A DNA stretch of 64,000 bases from Algoriphagus sp. NG3 (GCF_034119865.1 NZ_CP139421.1:2666001-2730000); one strand, 5' to 3'; shown: positions 49,416 through 59,439, counted from the stretch's first letter. The notes: generated from the letters alone by a model not told the origin. Numbers and translations are program-made.

Positions 49416-49647
49416 TTGGAATCTAACTTTTCCTTTATTTCACTTAATCATTTGATGTTCAGTACAGCCCATACGAATTCGGTCTGGGCAACACTTACTA
49501 TCTGCCCCAAAAAACAGTATAAATATAAGCTGCCGAATTTAGAATATTTCTTCAAAGTATGGACTCACCTAACAGGACTAACAATCCTGAAAAGTACCTG
49601 TGGCATCATTATTGGATTTTTAGAGGTGACTAACCTCCTTACTTCAT

Positions 49648-49995
49648 ATGAATTACCTTTTTATACTTCTCTTAACAGTTTTAATAATAATAATTCTACT
49701 CACGGTACTGTTTGCGGATTCTAAAACCAGCAATAACATCCATAGAAAAGGGAACATGTTGACCATCTGGCATCCCTTGAAAAAAGATGTGATAAATCTG
49801 GAAACAGATCTAAAGAGCTGGAACATCCAACGTGTCCGGGTACTCTGGTGGGGAAGATTATACTCGGTAAATCTGGAATTAAAATCAGGAAAGTGGAAAA
49901 ATGTTTTTTCCAGATCTCTTACCGGAAAAATTGAACGATTAACAGGCTATTTGGAAAAATCAGCAAAAGAGAAAAAGACAGATTCACTTTATTGA
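49648..49995 (+). CDS. Small membrane-anchored protein of unknown function
   Basis: 115 residues. One N-terminal membrane span (YLFILLLTVLIIIILLTVLF) is followed by a short soluble domain rich in Lys and Trp (RVRVLWWGRLYSVNLELKSGKWKNVFSRSLTGKIERLTGYL). The family was not recognised. The 22-bp palindrome upstream may regulate it. Confidence 0.65.
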   Translation: MNYLFILLLTVLIIIILLTVLFADSKTSNNIHRKGNMLTIWHPLKKDVINLETDLKSWNIQRVRVLWWGRLYSVNLELKSGKWKNVFSRSLTGKIERLTGYLEKSAKEKKTDSLY

Positions 49996-50082
49996 AGCTC
50001 AAATCCGTCTTGGGATATTTAAAAGTGGATACATGCAGTTAATAATCCAACATAATCACCTGTCGATGAACAAGTTGATTTT

Positions 50083-50595
50083 TTAGAACAAAGGATCAGC
50101 GGCATTTATTTTTCCTTGGCGGTAATTGCCCACTATTGACAAATCTCCTGTACTTTCCAAAACTATGAGGTAAACTTCATCGACTGAGGAATAACCGTTC
50201 AGTCGGCATACGTTAAACACCTCTTGCTTTGTCAAGCGTTGCTTTTTCATCTCATCATCCACAAACTCTCCTTTATAAAAAACCACTATAGGCTTATCTG
50301 CTATTAAAGAGCGGAATCCTTTTACCCTCACTGAAAGGAAAGTAAATAGGAACTGCATAAGGATAAATAATGAAAAAGCCACTATCCCATCAACTAGTGT
50401 AATGTTTTTATCGAGCGATATAGAAGCCATACAAGAACCAAGGGCTATTGTGACCACAAAATCAAATGCATTCATCTTGGAGAGTGTCCTCTTACCGGAA
50501 ACCCTAAGTAAGAAAACCATGATCAGGTAACCGAACACTGTCAAGACGACCGTACGTAGGGTACTTTCCCAATTTTCGAATAGAATATTTTCCAT
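50083..50595 (-). CDS. DUF421/YetF-family membrane protein
   Basis: 170 residues. Two to three N-terminal membrane spans (TVVLTVFGYLIMVFLLRVSGKRTLSKMNAFDFVVTIALGSCMASI, VDGIVAFSLFILMQFLFTFL) precede the DUF421 soluble part (KPIVVFYKGEFVDDEMKKQRLTKQEVFNVCRLNGYSSVDEVYLIVLESTGDLSIV). YetF-like proteins occur in many bacteria, but their biochemical role is not established. It lies 38 bp downstream of the Cys-rich protein gene. Confidence 0.92.
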   Translation of the reverse strand: MENILFENWESTLRTVVLTVFGYLIMVFLLRVSGKRTLSKMNAFDFVVTIALGSCMASISLDKNITLVDGIVAFSLFILMQFLFTFLSVRVKGFRSLIADKPIVVFYKGEFVDDEMKKQRLTKQEVFNVCRLNGYSSVDEVYLIVLESTGDLSIVGNYRQGKINAADPLF

Positions 50596-50633
50596 AGTAG
50601 TTAGTTATCTCAAGAACTATTCCCCACACCGGA

Positions 50634-50960
50634 TCAGGCTAGGACATTCTCAAACTCTTCTATGCATGCCCTGCAGGAAGCGACACACCTTCTAAATTCC
50701 TTCCCGTCATACTTCCCGCATTCTTCAGCAAAATCCCCGCAAACCTCCACGCAGGCCAACATCATTTTACCTCTGTCTAATCTGGCGGATTCGCAGGCAT
50801 CCAGGCATTCAGCGCAGGCATCTTTGCATCGGTGTGCAAGTTTGGAGCATTGTTCAAATTCGGGAGCGTCTTTTATAATGGCCAGTAGTCTATGGATATC
50901 GTTAATACATTGCTCAAGGGCTTTAGAACAATTACTTTTCAGGGGGATTAAGCTACACAT
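50634..50960 (-). CDS. Cys-rich four-helix-bundle metal-binding protein (Csp1-like)
   Basis: 108 residues with 14 Cys (2, 11, 18, 38, 45, 49, 52, 56, 70, 74, 81, 92, 96, 99), many spaced CxxxC along helices. This fits the DUF326 / copper storage protein family, which binds many Cu(I) ions inside a four-helix bundle. There is no signal peptide, so it is cytosolic. It may buffer copper. Confidence 0.9.
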   Translation of the reverse strand: MCSLIPLKSNCSKALEQCINDIHRLLAIIKDAPEFEQCSKLAHRCKDACAECLDACESARLDRGKMMLACVEVCGDFAEECGKYDGKEFRRCVASCRACIEEFENVLA

Positions 50961-51466
50961 TGTTACAAGGGTTTATGATCTTTATTAACCAAAAAACCAG
51001 CCATGTAAGCCATTCAAACAATGGTATGGGGCCTGCTCCAAGTGTTAAGGGGATTAGCGCAACAATTAAAAATCGGTTTTACAGCTTTTTACTGATGATG
51101 CAGCATTTCTGGTAGTGCCGTTAGACTTTCTATTTAAAGCTTTACTTGGCACATTCCTTTGAAGTGAATGGCGAGAAATATCTTCTCAAACCGTTGAATT
51201 CTCTCAACACTTTGAAAATTAGTGGTATAAAAAGCATTGCATTGTCTATCTGAAACAATAGTTTCTGCAAGATTGTTTTGAAAATTAAAAAAGTCTCTGG
51301 AGAAAGCTCAAAGATGCAGCGAAACATCAATAAAGCAAATATGCTATAACAAGGCATCCTGGGCTAGAAATTAAAGAAACACCAATAAATTTGAAATTTA
51401 CAGCATATCGGAGCATCATCCCGATAATTCAGTTTCAATGTCCCCTTATAGGAAGTTAGTCAAGAT
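50961..51466. other. Intergenic region before the polysaccharide locus
   Basis: About 500 bp. A 71-codon minus-strand frame at 51142-51357 is hydrophobic at the start, but has no recognisable features or convincing context and is not called a gene. No repeat or RNA gene was recognised. Confidence 0.45.
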
Positions 51467-52435
51467 TTAAGAGTGCGCTTTAGCGTATTTTTTGAGAAGG
51501 AAGGATTTGAGGGCAATGTAGAAAAGTCCTGTTGTCAGCATTAGGCCCAACCCCAAGTAAGGATCCGGTGTGGATTTGGGGTAGATAAAAAGTATGAAGT
51601 TGACTCCTAGTTGAAGTAGTGCATAACTGAGTGCGATATTAACATGAGAAAATCCTCCCTGGTTAGCAAGAATCTGGTAGAGATGTGTTCTGTGCGGTTC
51701 AGAAATCTTTTCTCTTTTAATAATTCGTCCAAAAATAGTGATAGCTGTATCTAGCCCATAAATAAGCAGAAAAAGTATTACAGTCCAAGAGTCTGTGTAC
51801 AGGTACCATTGCACCAAGAAGTAAATCATCAGATATGCAAGGGAGATACTACCTATATCTCCTGCAAACATGAGGGCTTTTTTGCGAAGATTAAAGATCA
51901 GGAATACACAGATAGCAAGAATCTCATATCGGATCAGAAACTGATCAAAAATATTCATGTATGCGTTCACCGCAAGCATACTTCCCAGAAAGACCAAGCC
52001 ATACAGTCCAGTGACTCCATTGATACCGTCCATGAAGTTGACACCATTAATGATGGCTAGTGCAATAAAATATAAGACTGGTAGTGCCCACCAATTGATG
52101 TGTAGAAAAACATCCAAATCATAGAATGCCATCGTCAGTGCCAGGAACTGAACCGCAAACCTTATCCTACTGGAGATGGTATAAATATCGTCCAGCAGGC
52201 TAATGGCCGCCACCCAGACTACACCTAGCACCATCCAGGTATTTTGGAAGTCGAAAGCCATCCACCAAAATATGATCGCAGCGGGAAAAAGAATCCCCCC
52301 ACCCCTCACAGTAGTGTGAATATGGGAACTGCGGTGGTTTGGTTTATCTACAATTTTAAACCTCAACGCCAGTCGATGATAGACTAGGGCAAGGAGGAGA
52401 AGGGATAAAAAAACTATTAGAAATGACAAAATCAC
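51467..52435 (-). CDS. WecA/MraY-type undecaprenyl-phosphate sugar-1-phosphate transferase
   Basis: 322 residues, about ten membrane spans. Family motifs are IVDKPNHRSSHIHTTVRGGG, the catalytic DD-type pair in SLLDDIY, NFMDGINGVTG and LMFAGDIGSISLAYL. It should transfer a HexNAc-1-phosphate from UDP-sugar to undecaprenyl phosphate, starting assembly of a surface polysaccharide repeat unit. The frame begins with GTG. It stands at the far end of the locus, separated from the other minus-strand genes by the plus-strand cassette. Confidence 0.92.
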   Translation of the reverse strand: MILSFLIVFLSLLLLALVYHRLALRFKIVDKPNHRSSHIHTTVRGGGILFPAAIIFWWMAFDFQNTWMVLGVVWVAAISLLDDIYTISSRIRFAVQFLALTMAFYDLDVFLHINWWALPVLYFIALAIINGVNFMDGINGVTGLYGLVFLGSMLAVNAYMNIFDQFLIRYEILAICVFLIFNLRKKALMFAGDIGSISLAYLMIYFLVQWYLYTDSWTVILFLLIYGLDTAITIFGRIIKREKISEPHRTHLYQILANQGGFSHVNIALSYALLQLGVNFILFIYPKSTPDPYLGLGLMLTTGLFYIALKSFLLKKYAKAHS

Positions 52436-52723
52436 AGTACTTGATTGGCAAAATGAAAGCTAAAACTCAATAAGCCGTTCATCTAAATAATTAAAATGTA
52501 GGGCTCATTTATACAACAAATAAATGTAGAATTCTTAAAAGCACCAATTAATCAAATCCCCTATTTAACAAGAGAGAGATCGCCCTATAAGCCATTGTTC
52601 TTGAAAAACTTTGAGCAAAATGAATAGTTTTAAATATTCTTTTCTATAGATTTGATTTGATTTTAACTCCGGTGATAGCCTATCTTGCACTGAAAATCAA
52701 CAAGGTTTACTTTAACTAATTCA

Positions 52724-53422
52724 ATGAAAAGAGAATACACAAATTTAGTAAGATTTTTTTTAGATGAACTGATTCCTCCTATTCTTCGAGATAATAAATA
52801 TTTCATGTATCCCATCTTTTACTATTGGTTTAAAGGCCAGTATATCAATGAGATCATGGATTTCAAGAAGAAGGTTTATTCATTCAGCTCTGATGAATAT
52901 TCATATTTCTATAAAAAGATCAGTAATCGAGCTGACGATAGACCCACAGATATGAACATGGAATCTATTGATCATATCATTAAGAATTTGGACGTTAATC
53001 AAAACACTTTGCTAGACGTAGGGTGTGGAAGAGGGTTTTTACTATCCCAAATCCGGCAAAAGAAAAATTTTGATCTTACAGGATGTGAAATACATAACGG
53101 CTTAAAAGATTCAGACATCAAATTCAAAAGTGGATTCGTAGAACAACTGCCGTTTCCTGACAAAAGCTTTGATATAGTCATATGTACCCATACGATAGAA
53201 CACATAATCGATCTAGAGAAAGCTCTTACCGAGCTCAAGAGAGTAGCAAAGAAACAACTTATAATTGTGACGCCACGTCAAAAATATTATTATTATACGC
53301 TGGATTTACATGTGAATTTTTTCCCAATAGCTGAATCTCTTTGTAATCAGATTGGAATCGAAAATTATAGTTGTAAGGATATAGGAGGCGATTGGGTTTA
53401 CGTAGCAGAACTAGCGGATTAG
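52724..53422 (+). CDS. Class I SAM-dependent methyltransferase
   Basis: 232 residues. The SAM motif I is LLDVGCGRGFLLSQI, and the methyltransferase-11 core continues FVEQLPFPDKSFDIVICTHTIEHIIDLEKALTELKRVAKKQLII. The N-terminal ~85 residues are not recognised. It opens the plus-strand three-gene set with the formyltransferase and deacetylase genes and may methylate a sugar of the surface polysaccharide. Confidence 0.9.
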   Translation: MKREYTNLVRFFLDELIPPILRDNKYFMYPIFYYWFKGQYINEIMDFKKKVYSFSSDEYSYFYKKISNRADDRPTDMNMESIDHIIKNLDVNQNTLLDVGCGRGFLLSQIRQKKNFDLTGCEIHNGLKDSDIKFKSGFVEQLPFPDKSFDIVICTHTIEHIIDLEKALTELKRVAKKQLIIVTPRQKYYYYTLDLHVNFFPIAESLCNQIGIENYSCKDIGGDWVYVAELAD

Positions 53423-53488
53423 CCTTATTCTCTTTCTTGGCCATTTATATCTAAATTTGCGATCCTTATCACAATTAACACAAGTACA

Positions 53489-54313
53489 TTGAAAAAGCGA
53501 GTTGTACTCTTAACTGGGAACGAATTACGTCATGAATTTTTCAGAAGGTTTCTGGGAACTTCCTCCGACATTATAGTGGCTAAATCCTTCTGTGAAAATG
53601 GAAGTCCGCTAAAAGTTTTAATTGGAAAGAATGAAATTGATCTCCGCTCACAGCATCTAAAGAAAAGGGAGGTATCTGAAAAAGATTTCTTCGAGGTTTT
53701 CTGTGAGCGTACACGGGATGATTCCAACCCAATTATAATTGATCGCGGTCAGGTAAACAATGAAAAAATCGCAGCAGAAATCATCAATTCAAAGCCCGAT
53801 ATTTTAATTTCTTATGGATGCTCTATAATCAAAAACGAACTTCTTTTAGAAACTTTTAAAGGTAAGTTCATAAATATACACTTAGGTTTATCCCCTTACT
53901 ATAGAGGAAGCGGTACAAATTTCTGGCCTTTGGTCAATAATCAATTCCAACTAGTGGGAACGACTTTCATGCATATTGATCGAGGAATTGATACAGGGGA
54001 AATTATACATCAAGTTCGTGCTAAAATATTCCGGGGTGATACTCCTCATCAAATCGGAAATAGATTGATTAAAGATTCCTTCTCTGTTTTAGAAAAGCTT
54101 ATCCAAAATTTTGATTTTCTTGAAAAAATCCCTTCTGATTTCTTCACCGTAAAAGAAGAGAAACTTTTCAGAAACAAAGACTTTTCTGATGATGCAGTGA
54201 TGCAGCTATATCGAAATTTTGATAATCAGGCAGTAACAAAATATTTGTCAGAAGAGGAAAGGCTCTGTAAAGACTTTCCTATTTTTGAGAATCCAACTAT
54301 GTATCCTCTATGA
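53489..54313 (+). CDS. Formyltransferase-fold protein (sugar N-formyltransferase-like)
   Basis: 274 residues, TTG start. The formyltransferase core reads ILISYGCSIIKNELLLETFKGKFINIHLGLSPYYRGSGTNFWPL, with the catalytic-type Asn and His, then GTTFMHIDRGIDTGEIIHQ. It probably uses 10-formyl-tetrahydrofolate to formylate an amino sugar. It overlaps the deacetylase gene by 4 bp (ATGA), so the two products likely act in sequence: deacetylation to a free amine, then formylation. That order is inference. Confidence 0.88.
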   Translation: MKKRVVLLTGNELRHEFFRRFLGTSSDIIVAKSFCENGSPLKVLIGKNEIDLRSQHLKKREVSEKDFFEVFCERTRDDSNPIIIDRGQVNNEKIAAEIINSKPDILISYGCSIIKNELLLETFKGKFINIHLGLSPYYRGSGTNFWPLVNNQFQLVGTTFMHIDRGIDTGEIIHQVRAKIFRGDTPHQIGNRLIKDSFSVLEKLIQNFDFLEKIPSDFFTVKEEKLFRNKDFSDDAVMQLYRNFDNQAVTKYLSEEERLCKDFPIFENPTMYPL

Positions 54314-55239
54314 AGGGAATTATGTATCATTATGTCAGGCCAGAAACTGACTATCTTCCATCTTTAAACTATTTACACGTGGAAGATTTTGAAAAACAAC
54401 TGAATTATTTTGGTAACGAATTTGGCTTTATGAGTAAGTCAGACCTAAAAATCTCTCTTGAGACAGGCCGGCCAACGTCAGGTGTTCTTCTTACTTTTGA
54501 TGATGGGTTGAGTTGCCACTATGACCACGTGTTTCCAATTCTCAAAAAATATGGACTATGGGGGATTTTCTATGTTCCTACCCAAGTTTTCGAAAGCAAG
54601 AAAGTTCTAGATGTACATCGCATCCATATCTTACTTGCAAGAATTTCCCCCGATATACTCTACAGAAGTTTATTGGAAATAATTGAAGAAAAACACCTCG
54701 TGGATTCATTTCGTCCCGGTTTCTATGATTTGACTTATAGCACTCAGAAAAATGATGATCATACTAACTCAATAAAAAGAATACTTAACTATTTTATTTC
54801 TTATCGTTATAGGGAGACAGTAATTGATCGCTTATTCGAGCTATTTATTCCAGAAAATGTAACTACAGAAGATTATTACCTGAGTATTGATGATATGGAA
54901 GAAATGGCTGACTGCATGGTTATTGGAAGCCATACAGTCAGCCACTCGGTAATGTCCAAATTGAGCTTGGAAATACAGGAAGATGAAATAAAAAACTCAT
55001 TTGCTTTTCTTGAAAGAGAGAACTTAATCAATGAGTTTAGAACATTTTGCTATCCGTATGGTGGATTTCATACTTTTACTGAATCAACAGAGCAACTTTT
55101 AGATCAATTCCAATGTGAATTCTCGTTTAATGTGGAACCAAGGGATATTGAAACGCATGATTTAACATTACGAAAACAGGCTCTACCGAGATATGACTGT
55201 AACCAATTTCCCTTTGGCCAAGTAAGGACAAAACCTTGA
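54310..55239 (+). CDS. Polysaccharide deacetylase (CE4/NodB family)
   Basis: 309 residues. The NodB motifs are VLLTFDDGLSCHYDHVFPIL (TFDDG) and VIGSHTVSHSVMSKLS (metal-binding His pair), followed by FCYPYGGFH. It should remove N-acetyl groups from a glycan or sugar intermediate. The gene overlaps the formyltransferase gene and ends 25 bp from the convergent FkbM gene. Confidence 0.9.
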   Translation: MKGIMYHYVRPETDYLPSLNYLHVEDFEKQLNYFGNEFGFMSKSDLKISLETGRPTSGVLLTFDDGLSCHYDHVFPILKKYGLWGIFYVPTQVFESKKVLDVHRIHILLARISPDILYRSLLEIIEEKHLVDSFRPGFYDLTYSTQKNDDHTNSIKRILNYFISYRYRETVIDRLFELFIPENVTTEDYYLSIDDMEEMADCMVIGSHTVSHSVMSKLSLEIQEDEIKNSFAFLERENLINEFRTFCYPYGGFHTFTESTEQLLDQFQCEFSFNVEPRDIETHDLTLRKQALPRYDCNQFPFGQVRTKP

Positions 55240-55264
55240 AAAAAATCAGCTTACAAATGAAGAC

Positions 55265-55942
55265 TTATTTATAAAAGCCATCTCTAAGAAATATCAAATT
55301 ACCTAAATCTTTATTAATCACAGTCTTAGCGAAAATCTTATATCCTTTTCTCTCTAGAAAATCATTGATTTCTGATTCCATATCTTCTTTGACACTAAGA
55401 GTTGATTCCACCATTACGGCATATGGTTTGAAATGATCCCAATCATTTGATTGAAGCACCTGTAAATCATAGCCTTCCACATCTATATCAAAAAATAAAA
55501 GTTCTTGTTTAGGAACACATTCCTCTCTTAAAATTTCCCCTAGAGGCCTGATAGGTATTTTCAATATTTTTTCCACAGAATTCTGCAGATTATTTTCTTC
55601 AATAAATTTCGGATCAAATGTATTCATAGATCCATCATGTTTGATCATATAATAATCCAATACTGAATTATCCAACCCGACACCGCAAGTAATGAGCTTA
55701 TCTGATTTTCGGTATCTGGCAAACCTGTCTTTTAGCTGAGGATTAGGATCAATACAGATTCCTTTATAGCCTCTTAGGAAAAAGTAGTAAGAATTGGAAG
55801 CTTTGATCGGATCCCAGCATCCAATATCCACATAGGTGCCTGATTTGAAGTTCTGCAATATCTTGGAAAGCAGTAAATCTTCCCCTGATTTGGAAAAACT
55901 TATTTTGTACCTTCGGTAAATAAGTTCTTTGATTATATGCAT
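55265..55942 (-). CDS. FkbM-family methyltransferase
   Basis: 225 residues. FkbM motifs are TYVDIGCWDPIKASNSYYFFLRGYKGICIDPNP, LDYYMIKHDGSMNTFD and ELLFFDIDVEGYDLQVLQSNDWDHFKPYAVMVE. These enzymes O-methylate sugars or similar hydroxyls. It is the last gene of the minus-strand glycosyltransferase run. Confidence 0.92.
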   Translation of the reverse strand: MHIIKELIYRRYKISFSKSGEDLLLSKILQNFKSGTYVDIGCWDPIKASNSYYFFLRGYKGICIDPNPQLKDRFARYRKSDKLITCGVGLDNSVLDYYMIKHDGSMNTFDPKFIEENNLQNSVEKILKIPIRPLGEILREECVPKQELLFFDIDVEGYDLQVLQSNDWDHFKPYAVMVESTLSVKEDMESEINDFLERKGYKIFAKTVINKDLGNLIFLRDGFYK

Positions 55943-55991
55943 TTTTTAAAATATTAAATCGGATCAAACTACAATTATTCTTATTTCTTAT

Positions 55992-56888
55992 TCACTCTTT
56001 AATCCTAAATGTACCTATTACAGGGCGTGGTTCCCACCCTAGTTCTTTTATAGCCTTTTGATGGTCAAAGGTTAATGAACTAGAGAGTTTTTCAAGCCTA
56101 TAGGTAGACAGAGGAAATATTGGAACGACATCTCCTATTTTAGAAAACAACTTAAGGACACTTACAGGGAAAGTCCATATTCTTTTCCCTAGCTGGGATG
56201 CTAAGTAGGCGTCAAGTTCTGTAAACAAGGGATTCACCCCATCTGTTAAATTGTATGTTCCATTTTTATTTAAAAGTTGGGGCATCAAACTTGCCACATC
56301 TTCTGCCAATACCATTGATTTTCGGTTCTCCATATTTGCTAACCGAAAATAATATCCTTTTTCTATAGCTTTTACCATTGCACCAAAGTTCCCTGGGGCA
56401 TTATGCCCGATTACCAAGGGAAGACGAAGAATTACTACGTTAACCCCATGCTCTATTCCCCATTCCCGTGAAAAATTTTCGGCACTTATTTTACTTAATG
56501 CATATGGGCTAGCCCCATTTAATGGATGAATTTCTGAAATAGAATGGCCAGAATCCAACCCATACACGGATACGGAACTAATCATCACTAAAGTGTTTGG
56601 AAAGCAACCGGACGAAGCTACTGTTTTAAGAAGATTTTGGGTTCCCTTTGAGTTGACTTCAAAAAATTCCGCTTCTTCTTTCTTGTTTTTGGGAATTGAA
56701 TGGGCTTTTCCGGCAGCATGGATGATCAGGTCAAATTTCGGCAATTTTAAGTCAATAGGATAAGCTAAATCAGAAATAAAATCATTATCAACACTCCTTC
56801 CCAAAGTCAGAATATCATGGGAATCTTTGAGTATTTGGATGATATTTCTACCCAAAAAACCATTTCCACCTGTTATCAGTATTCTCAT
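55992..56888 (-). CDS. NAD-dependent sugar epimerase/dehydratase
   Basis: 298 residues. The Rossmann motif is ILITGGNGFLGRNI, with the catalytic Ser-Tyr-Lys triad in VMISSVSVYG and SPYALSKISAENF. The extended-SDR fold ends KELGWEPR. It should modify a nucleotide sugar or lipid-linked sugar; such SDR genes often pair with WecA-type transferases. It overlaps the upstream glycosyltransferase by 4 bp (ATGA). Confidence 0.92.
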   Translation of the reverse strand: MRILITGGNGFLGRNIIQILKDSHDILTLGRSVDNDFISDLAYPIDLKLPKFDLIIHAAGKAHSIPKNKKEEAEFFEVNSKGTQNLLKTVASSGCFPNTLVMISSVSVYGLDSGHSISEIHPLNGASPYALSKISAENFSREWGIEHGVNVVILRLPLVIGHNAPGNFGAMVKAIEKGYYFRLANMENRKSMVLAEDVASLMPQLLNKNGTYNLTDGVNPLFTELDAYLASQLGKRIWTFPVSVLKLFSKIGDVVPIFPLSTYRLEKLSSSLTFDHQKAIKELGWEPRPVIGTFRIKE

Positions 56889-58081
56889 CGGTAAATCTCC
56901 CTTATTCCACTTAAATATAAGTTGGATACATGAGTTCGATCAAAGCTAGTGGCTCCCAATCTAGCTGCATTTTTGGCCATCAACAGTTGAATCTCAGAAT
57001 TAGTAGCCACTAAATCAATCGCCTTACCCATTGCTGATGCGTCTTCAGGAAGCACATTAATACCACACTTTTCATTCTCGACCAGTTCTCTTATCCAACC
57101 CATAGTATTTTGGATAATTGGGACTCCTGCAGCAAAAGAGTCAAACATTTTATTGGGCGAACTTGTATGCAATACGGGGAGATTCTTGAAAGTAACAAAA
57201 CTAGCTGTTGCTACATTATACCATCTCACAACTTCCTCTTTTGGAATCAATCCGAAAAACCTAATTTTACCATCGAGGTTGTTTGATTGGACAAATCGTT
57301 CCAAATCAGCTTTTTCTGCCCCGTCACCCACCACGGCCAAGCATATATCCAGCTCTTCAGCATGAATAAAACCTCGTAGAATTTGTAAGCAGTCATCCAT
57401 CAGCCCAAGAGACCCTGTATAGACAAAAACTTTTCTGCCCTTCCACTCATGAGGAAAATCATCAGGAGTGTCTCCGGTTCTTTTAAACAACTCATTATCA
57501 GAAGAATTAGGAACAACAATAGTTTTTGCGTAGGGCCATACCCTTAAGACTCCTTCTTGCATTCCTGTCGAACAAGTTGCCACAAGATCCGCATTTTTGT
57601 AGCATATTTTCTCAAACCACAACCCGAATTTTATCAATATAGGATTCTTGATCAACCTCAGCTCGATAGCTCCGGTTGGCCATAAGTCCCGAACCTCAAA
57701 AATGAACTTCTTACTTCTGAAAAATTTAGATATTAATCCTGGCAATGCCGTAGTAATAGGGCCAGAGCTGGAAACTATCACATCATAATTCAGTGTCATT
57801 GAATAATAAAGGGCGAATGCCGAAAACTTTAAAGCGTTATAAACCCTATTTGGCAAACTAGCTTTATTGGAATCCGGGGAATTAACAACAATCAGTTTGA
57901 TCCCTTCTATTTCCTGCTTGTCTACAATCCCACTGGCACTTATATCGGATTTATAATAAGGACTGGTAATTACCGTGACATCAGCTCCCTCCTTTATCCA
58001 ACGCCTTGCAAATTCATAAACTCTTGTACTCCAGCCTCCTTTAGGTGTGCCAAAATATGGATATATATAGATGATTTTCAT
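56885..58081 (-). CDS. Glycosyltransferase family 4 (WbuB-like)
   Basis: 398 residues. GT-B fold with the N-terminal IIYIYPYFGTPKGGWSTRVYEFARRWIKEGADVTVITSPYYKS and the donor-binding half GRKVFVYTGSLGLMDDCLQILRGF, AVVGDGAEKADLE and the EX7E-type region VLHTSSPNKMFDSFAAGVPII. It resembles transferases that add a sugar to a lipid-linked acceptor. It lies 32 bp downstream of the CapK-like gene. Confidence 0.92.
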   Translation of the reverse strand: MKIIYIYPYFGTPKGGWSTRVYEFARRWIKEGADVTVITSPYYKSDISASGIVDKQEIEGIKLIVVNSPDSNKASLPNRVYNALKFSAFALYYSMTLNYDVIVSSSGPITTALPGLISKFFRSKKFIFEVRDLWPTGAIELRLIKNPILIKFGLWFEKICYKNADLVATCSTGMQEGVLRVWPYAKTIVVPNSSDNELFKRTGDTPDDFPHEWKGRKVFVYTGSLGLMDDCLQILRGFIHAEELDICLAVVGDGAEKADLERFVQSNNLDGKIRFFGLIPKEEVVRWYNVATASFVTFKNLPVLHTSSPNKMFDSFAAGVPIIQNTMGWIRELVENEKCGINVLPEDASAMGKAIDLVATNSEIQLLMAKNAARLGATSFDRTHVSNLYLSGIREIYR

Positions 58082-58113
58082 CAGAAAACAGTAATTACAG
58101 ATTAGAAAGACAA

Positions 58114-59439
58114 CTAGTAAGCGATAGTAGTGAGTTTATTCCGTATGAGTTGAAACTTACCTGTTGGGCCTTTGGGAATTTGATCGACCTTTATAAAATG
58201 AAAATTTAAAACTTCCTCAAACATCGAATTAAAATGATTCACTATCTCTGTTTCTATATCACCAAGATCCATTGCTGAAGTATATTCGAGTTCAAAAAGG
58301 TTTTTTTTCACCTGTGTCAGTCTAAATTCTTCTACCTCAGGAAAATGTTTTAAGACCCTTACTACCGTCTGCACAGTGATATATTTTCTTCCAGGAGTTT
58401 CCAAAAATTCGGTTGACCTCCCTATCACCTCGCCAAACACAGGTAAGTTCATCCCACATTTGCACTTGAAATCAACAGCTTTGACCGCCATATCACCTAA
58501 TTCATACCTTATCATAGGGGTAGTATAATTATCAAGATCGGTAATTAATACTGTACCAGTTTCTCCGGGTCTGACCTCGACTCCATTCTCATCTACAATT
58601 TCCACATATAAATGCGGCATCATAAAATGGTAATTTCCTTCCTTACACTGTGAAGCTATCCTGAATCCTTCAGAAGCTCCATAAGTATCGAAAACCTGGC
58701 ACGAGAACACCTCTTCTATCACTTCCTGAAAATTGGGGAAGAGTTTTTCACCTAATGATATTACAGAGACAAACTTGATTCCTCTAATACCATTTGCTTT
58801 TGCAACTTTTGCAAACAAATAGAGGCTGGAAGCATAACCGACAAAATGATCAATTGGATGCTTTTCCAATCTTTTAAGTATCTCAAGTATCTGATTTTCA
58901 TCATGCTTTAACGCTTCAATATAGGTGGTTTTAAAAAGTAGGTCTTTAATAGCTTTTTCTCTAGAACGCTTCAGGTTAACACCAGTCTGCAATATGGAGT
59001 TGCCCATCCTATAACCTGCCCATTCCCACCATAAGACCTGTATGGCTCGACCAATCGAAATTTCTTTTTTGTTAAAATACACTTTCCCCGGAGGCCCCGT
59101 AGATCCTGAAGATTGAATCATATGTAATCCATCCATATCCAGATCGGTAATGATTGAATCCAAATTTTCCCGGAATGTCCTTTTTTTCAAAATTGGAAAA
59201 GACTTTAACCAAGTACTTGTATCACTTGCATCCGAAACAGACAATTCAGCATAGAACCTGCTTTTAGAGGTGGCATGCTGTAAAATTTTCCGAAGCTTCT
59301 TTTCTTGAAGCTTAGTGAGATCTTCTTTACCTAGTTTTATTGTTTTTCTGTATTCTGATAATACATCTAGCACCACTGTCCCATTTAGGCGGTCAGCTAT
59401 TGGTAGAATGACTTTTTCAAGCAGATACGAATAGATCAT
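58114..59439 (-). CDS. Phenylacetate-CoA-ligase-like adenylate-forming protein (CapK family)
   Basis: 441 residues from the ATG at 59439, preferred because it gives an ATGA overlap with the upstream gene; a start at 59487 would overlap by 52 bp. AMP-binding motifs are MIQSSGSTGPPGKVYFNK, VFDTYGASEGFRIASQC and ITDLDNYTTPMIRYELGDMAV, with the late Lys in PTGKFQLIRNKL. CapK proteins occur in capsule loci, where they are thought to activate a carboxylic acid for attachment to the glycan. A cluster of Cys (FKCKCG) may bind metal. Confidence 0.9.
   Translation of the reverse strand: MIYSYLLEKVILPIADRLNGTVVLDVLSEYRKTIKLGKEDLTKLQEKKLRKILQHATSKSRFYAELSVSDASDTSTWLKSFPILKKRTFRENLDSIITDLDMDGLHMIQSSGSTGPPGKVYFNKKEISIGRAIQVLWWEWAGYRMGNSILQTGVNLKRSREKAIKDLLFKTTYIEALKHDENQILEILKRLEKHPIDHFVGYASSLYLFAKVAKANGIRGIKFVSVISLGEKLFPNFQEVIEEVFSCQVFDTYGASEGFRIASQCKEGNYHFMMPHLYVEIVDENGVEVRPGETGTVLITDLDNYTTPMIRYELGDMAVKAVDFKCKCGMNLPVFGEVIGRSTEFLETPGRKYITVQTVVRVLKHFPEVEEFRLTQVKKNLFELEYTSAMDLGDIETEIVNHFNSMFEEVLNFHFIKVDQIPKGPTGKFQLIRNKLTTIAY

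Noticed and set aside
49386..49724. 112-codon plus-strand frame
   Set aside because: It overlaps the better supported membrane-protein gene at 49648 and contains the palindrome; no domain seen.
51142..51357. 71-codon minus-strand frame
   Set aside because: Hydrophobic but without context or family; kept only as a note on the intergenic region.
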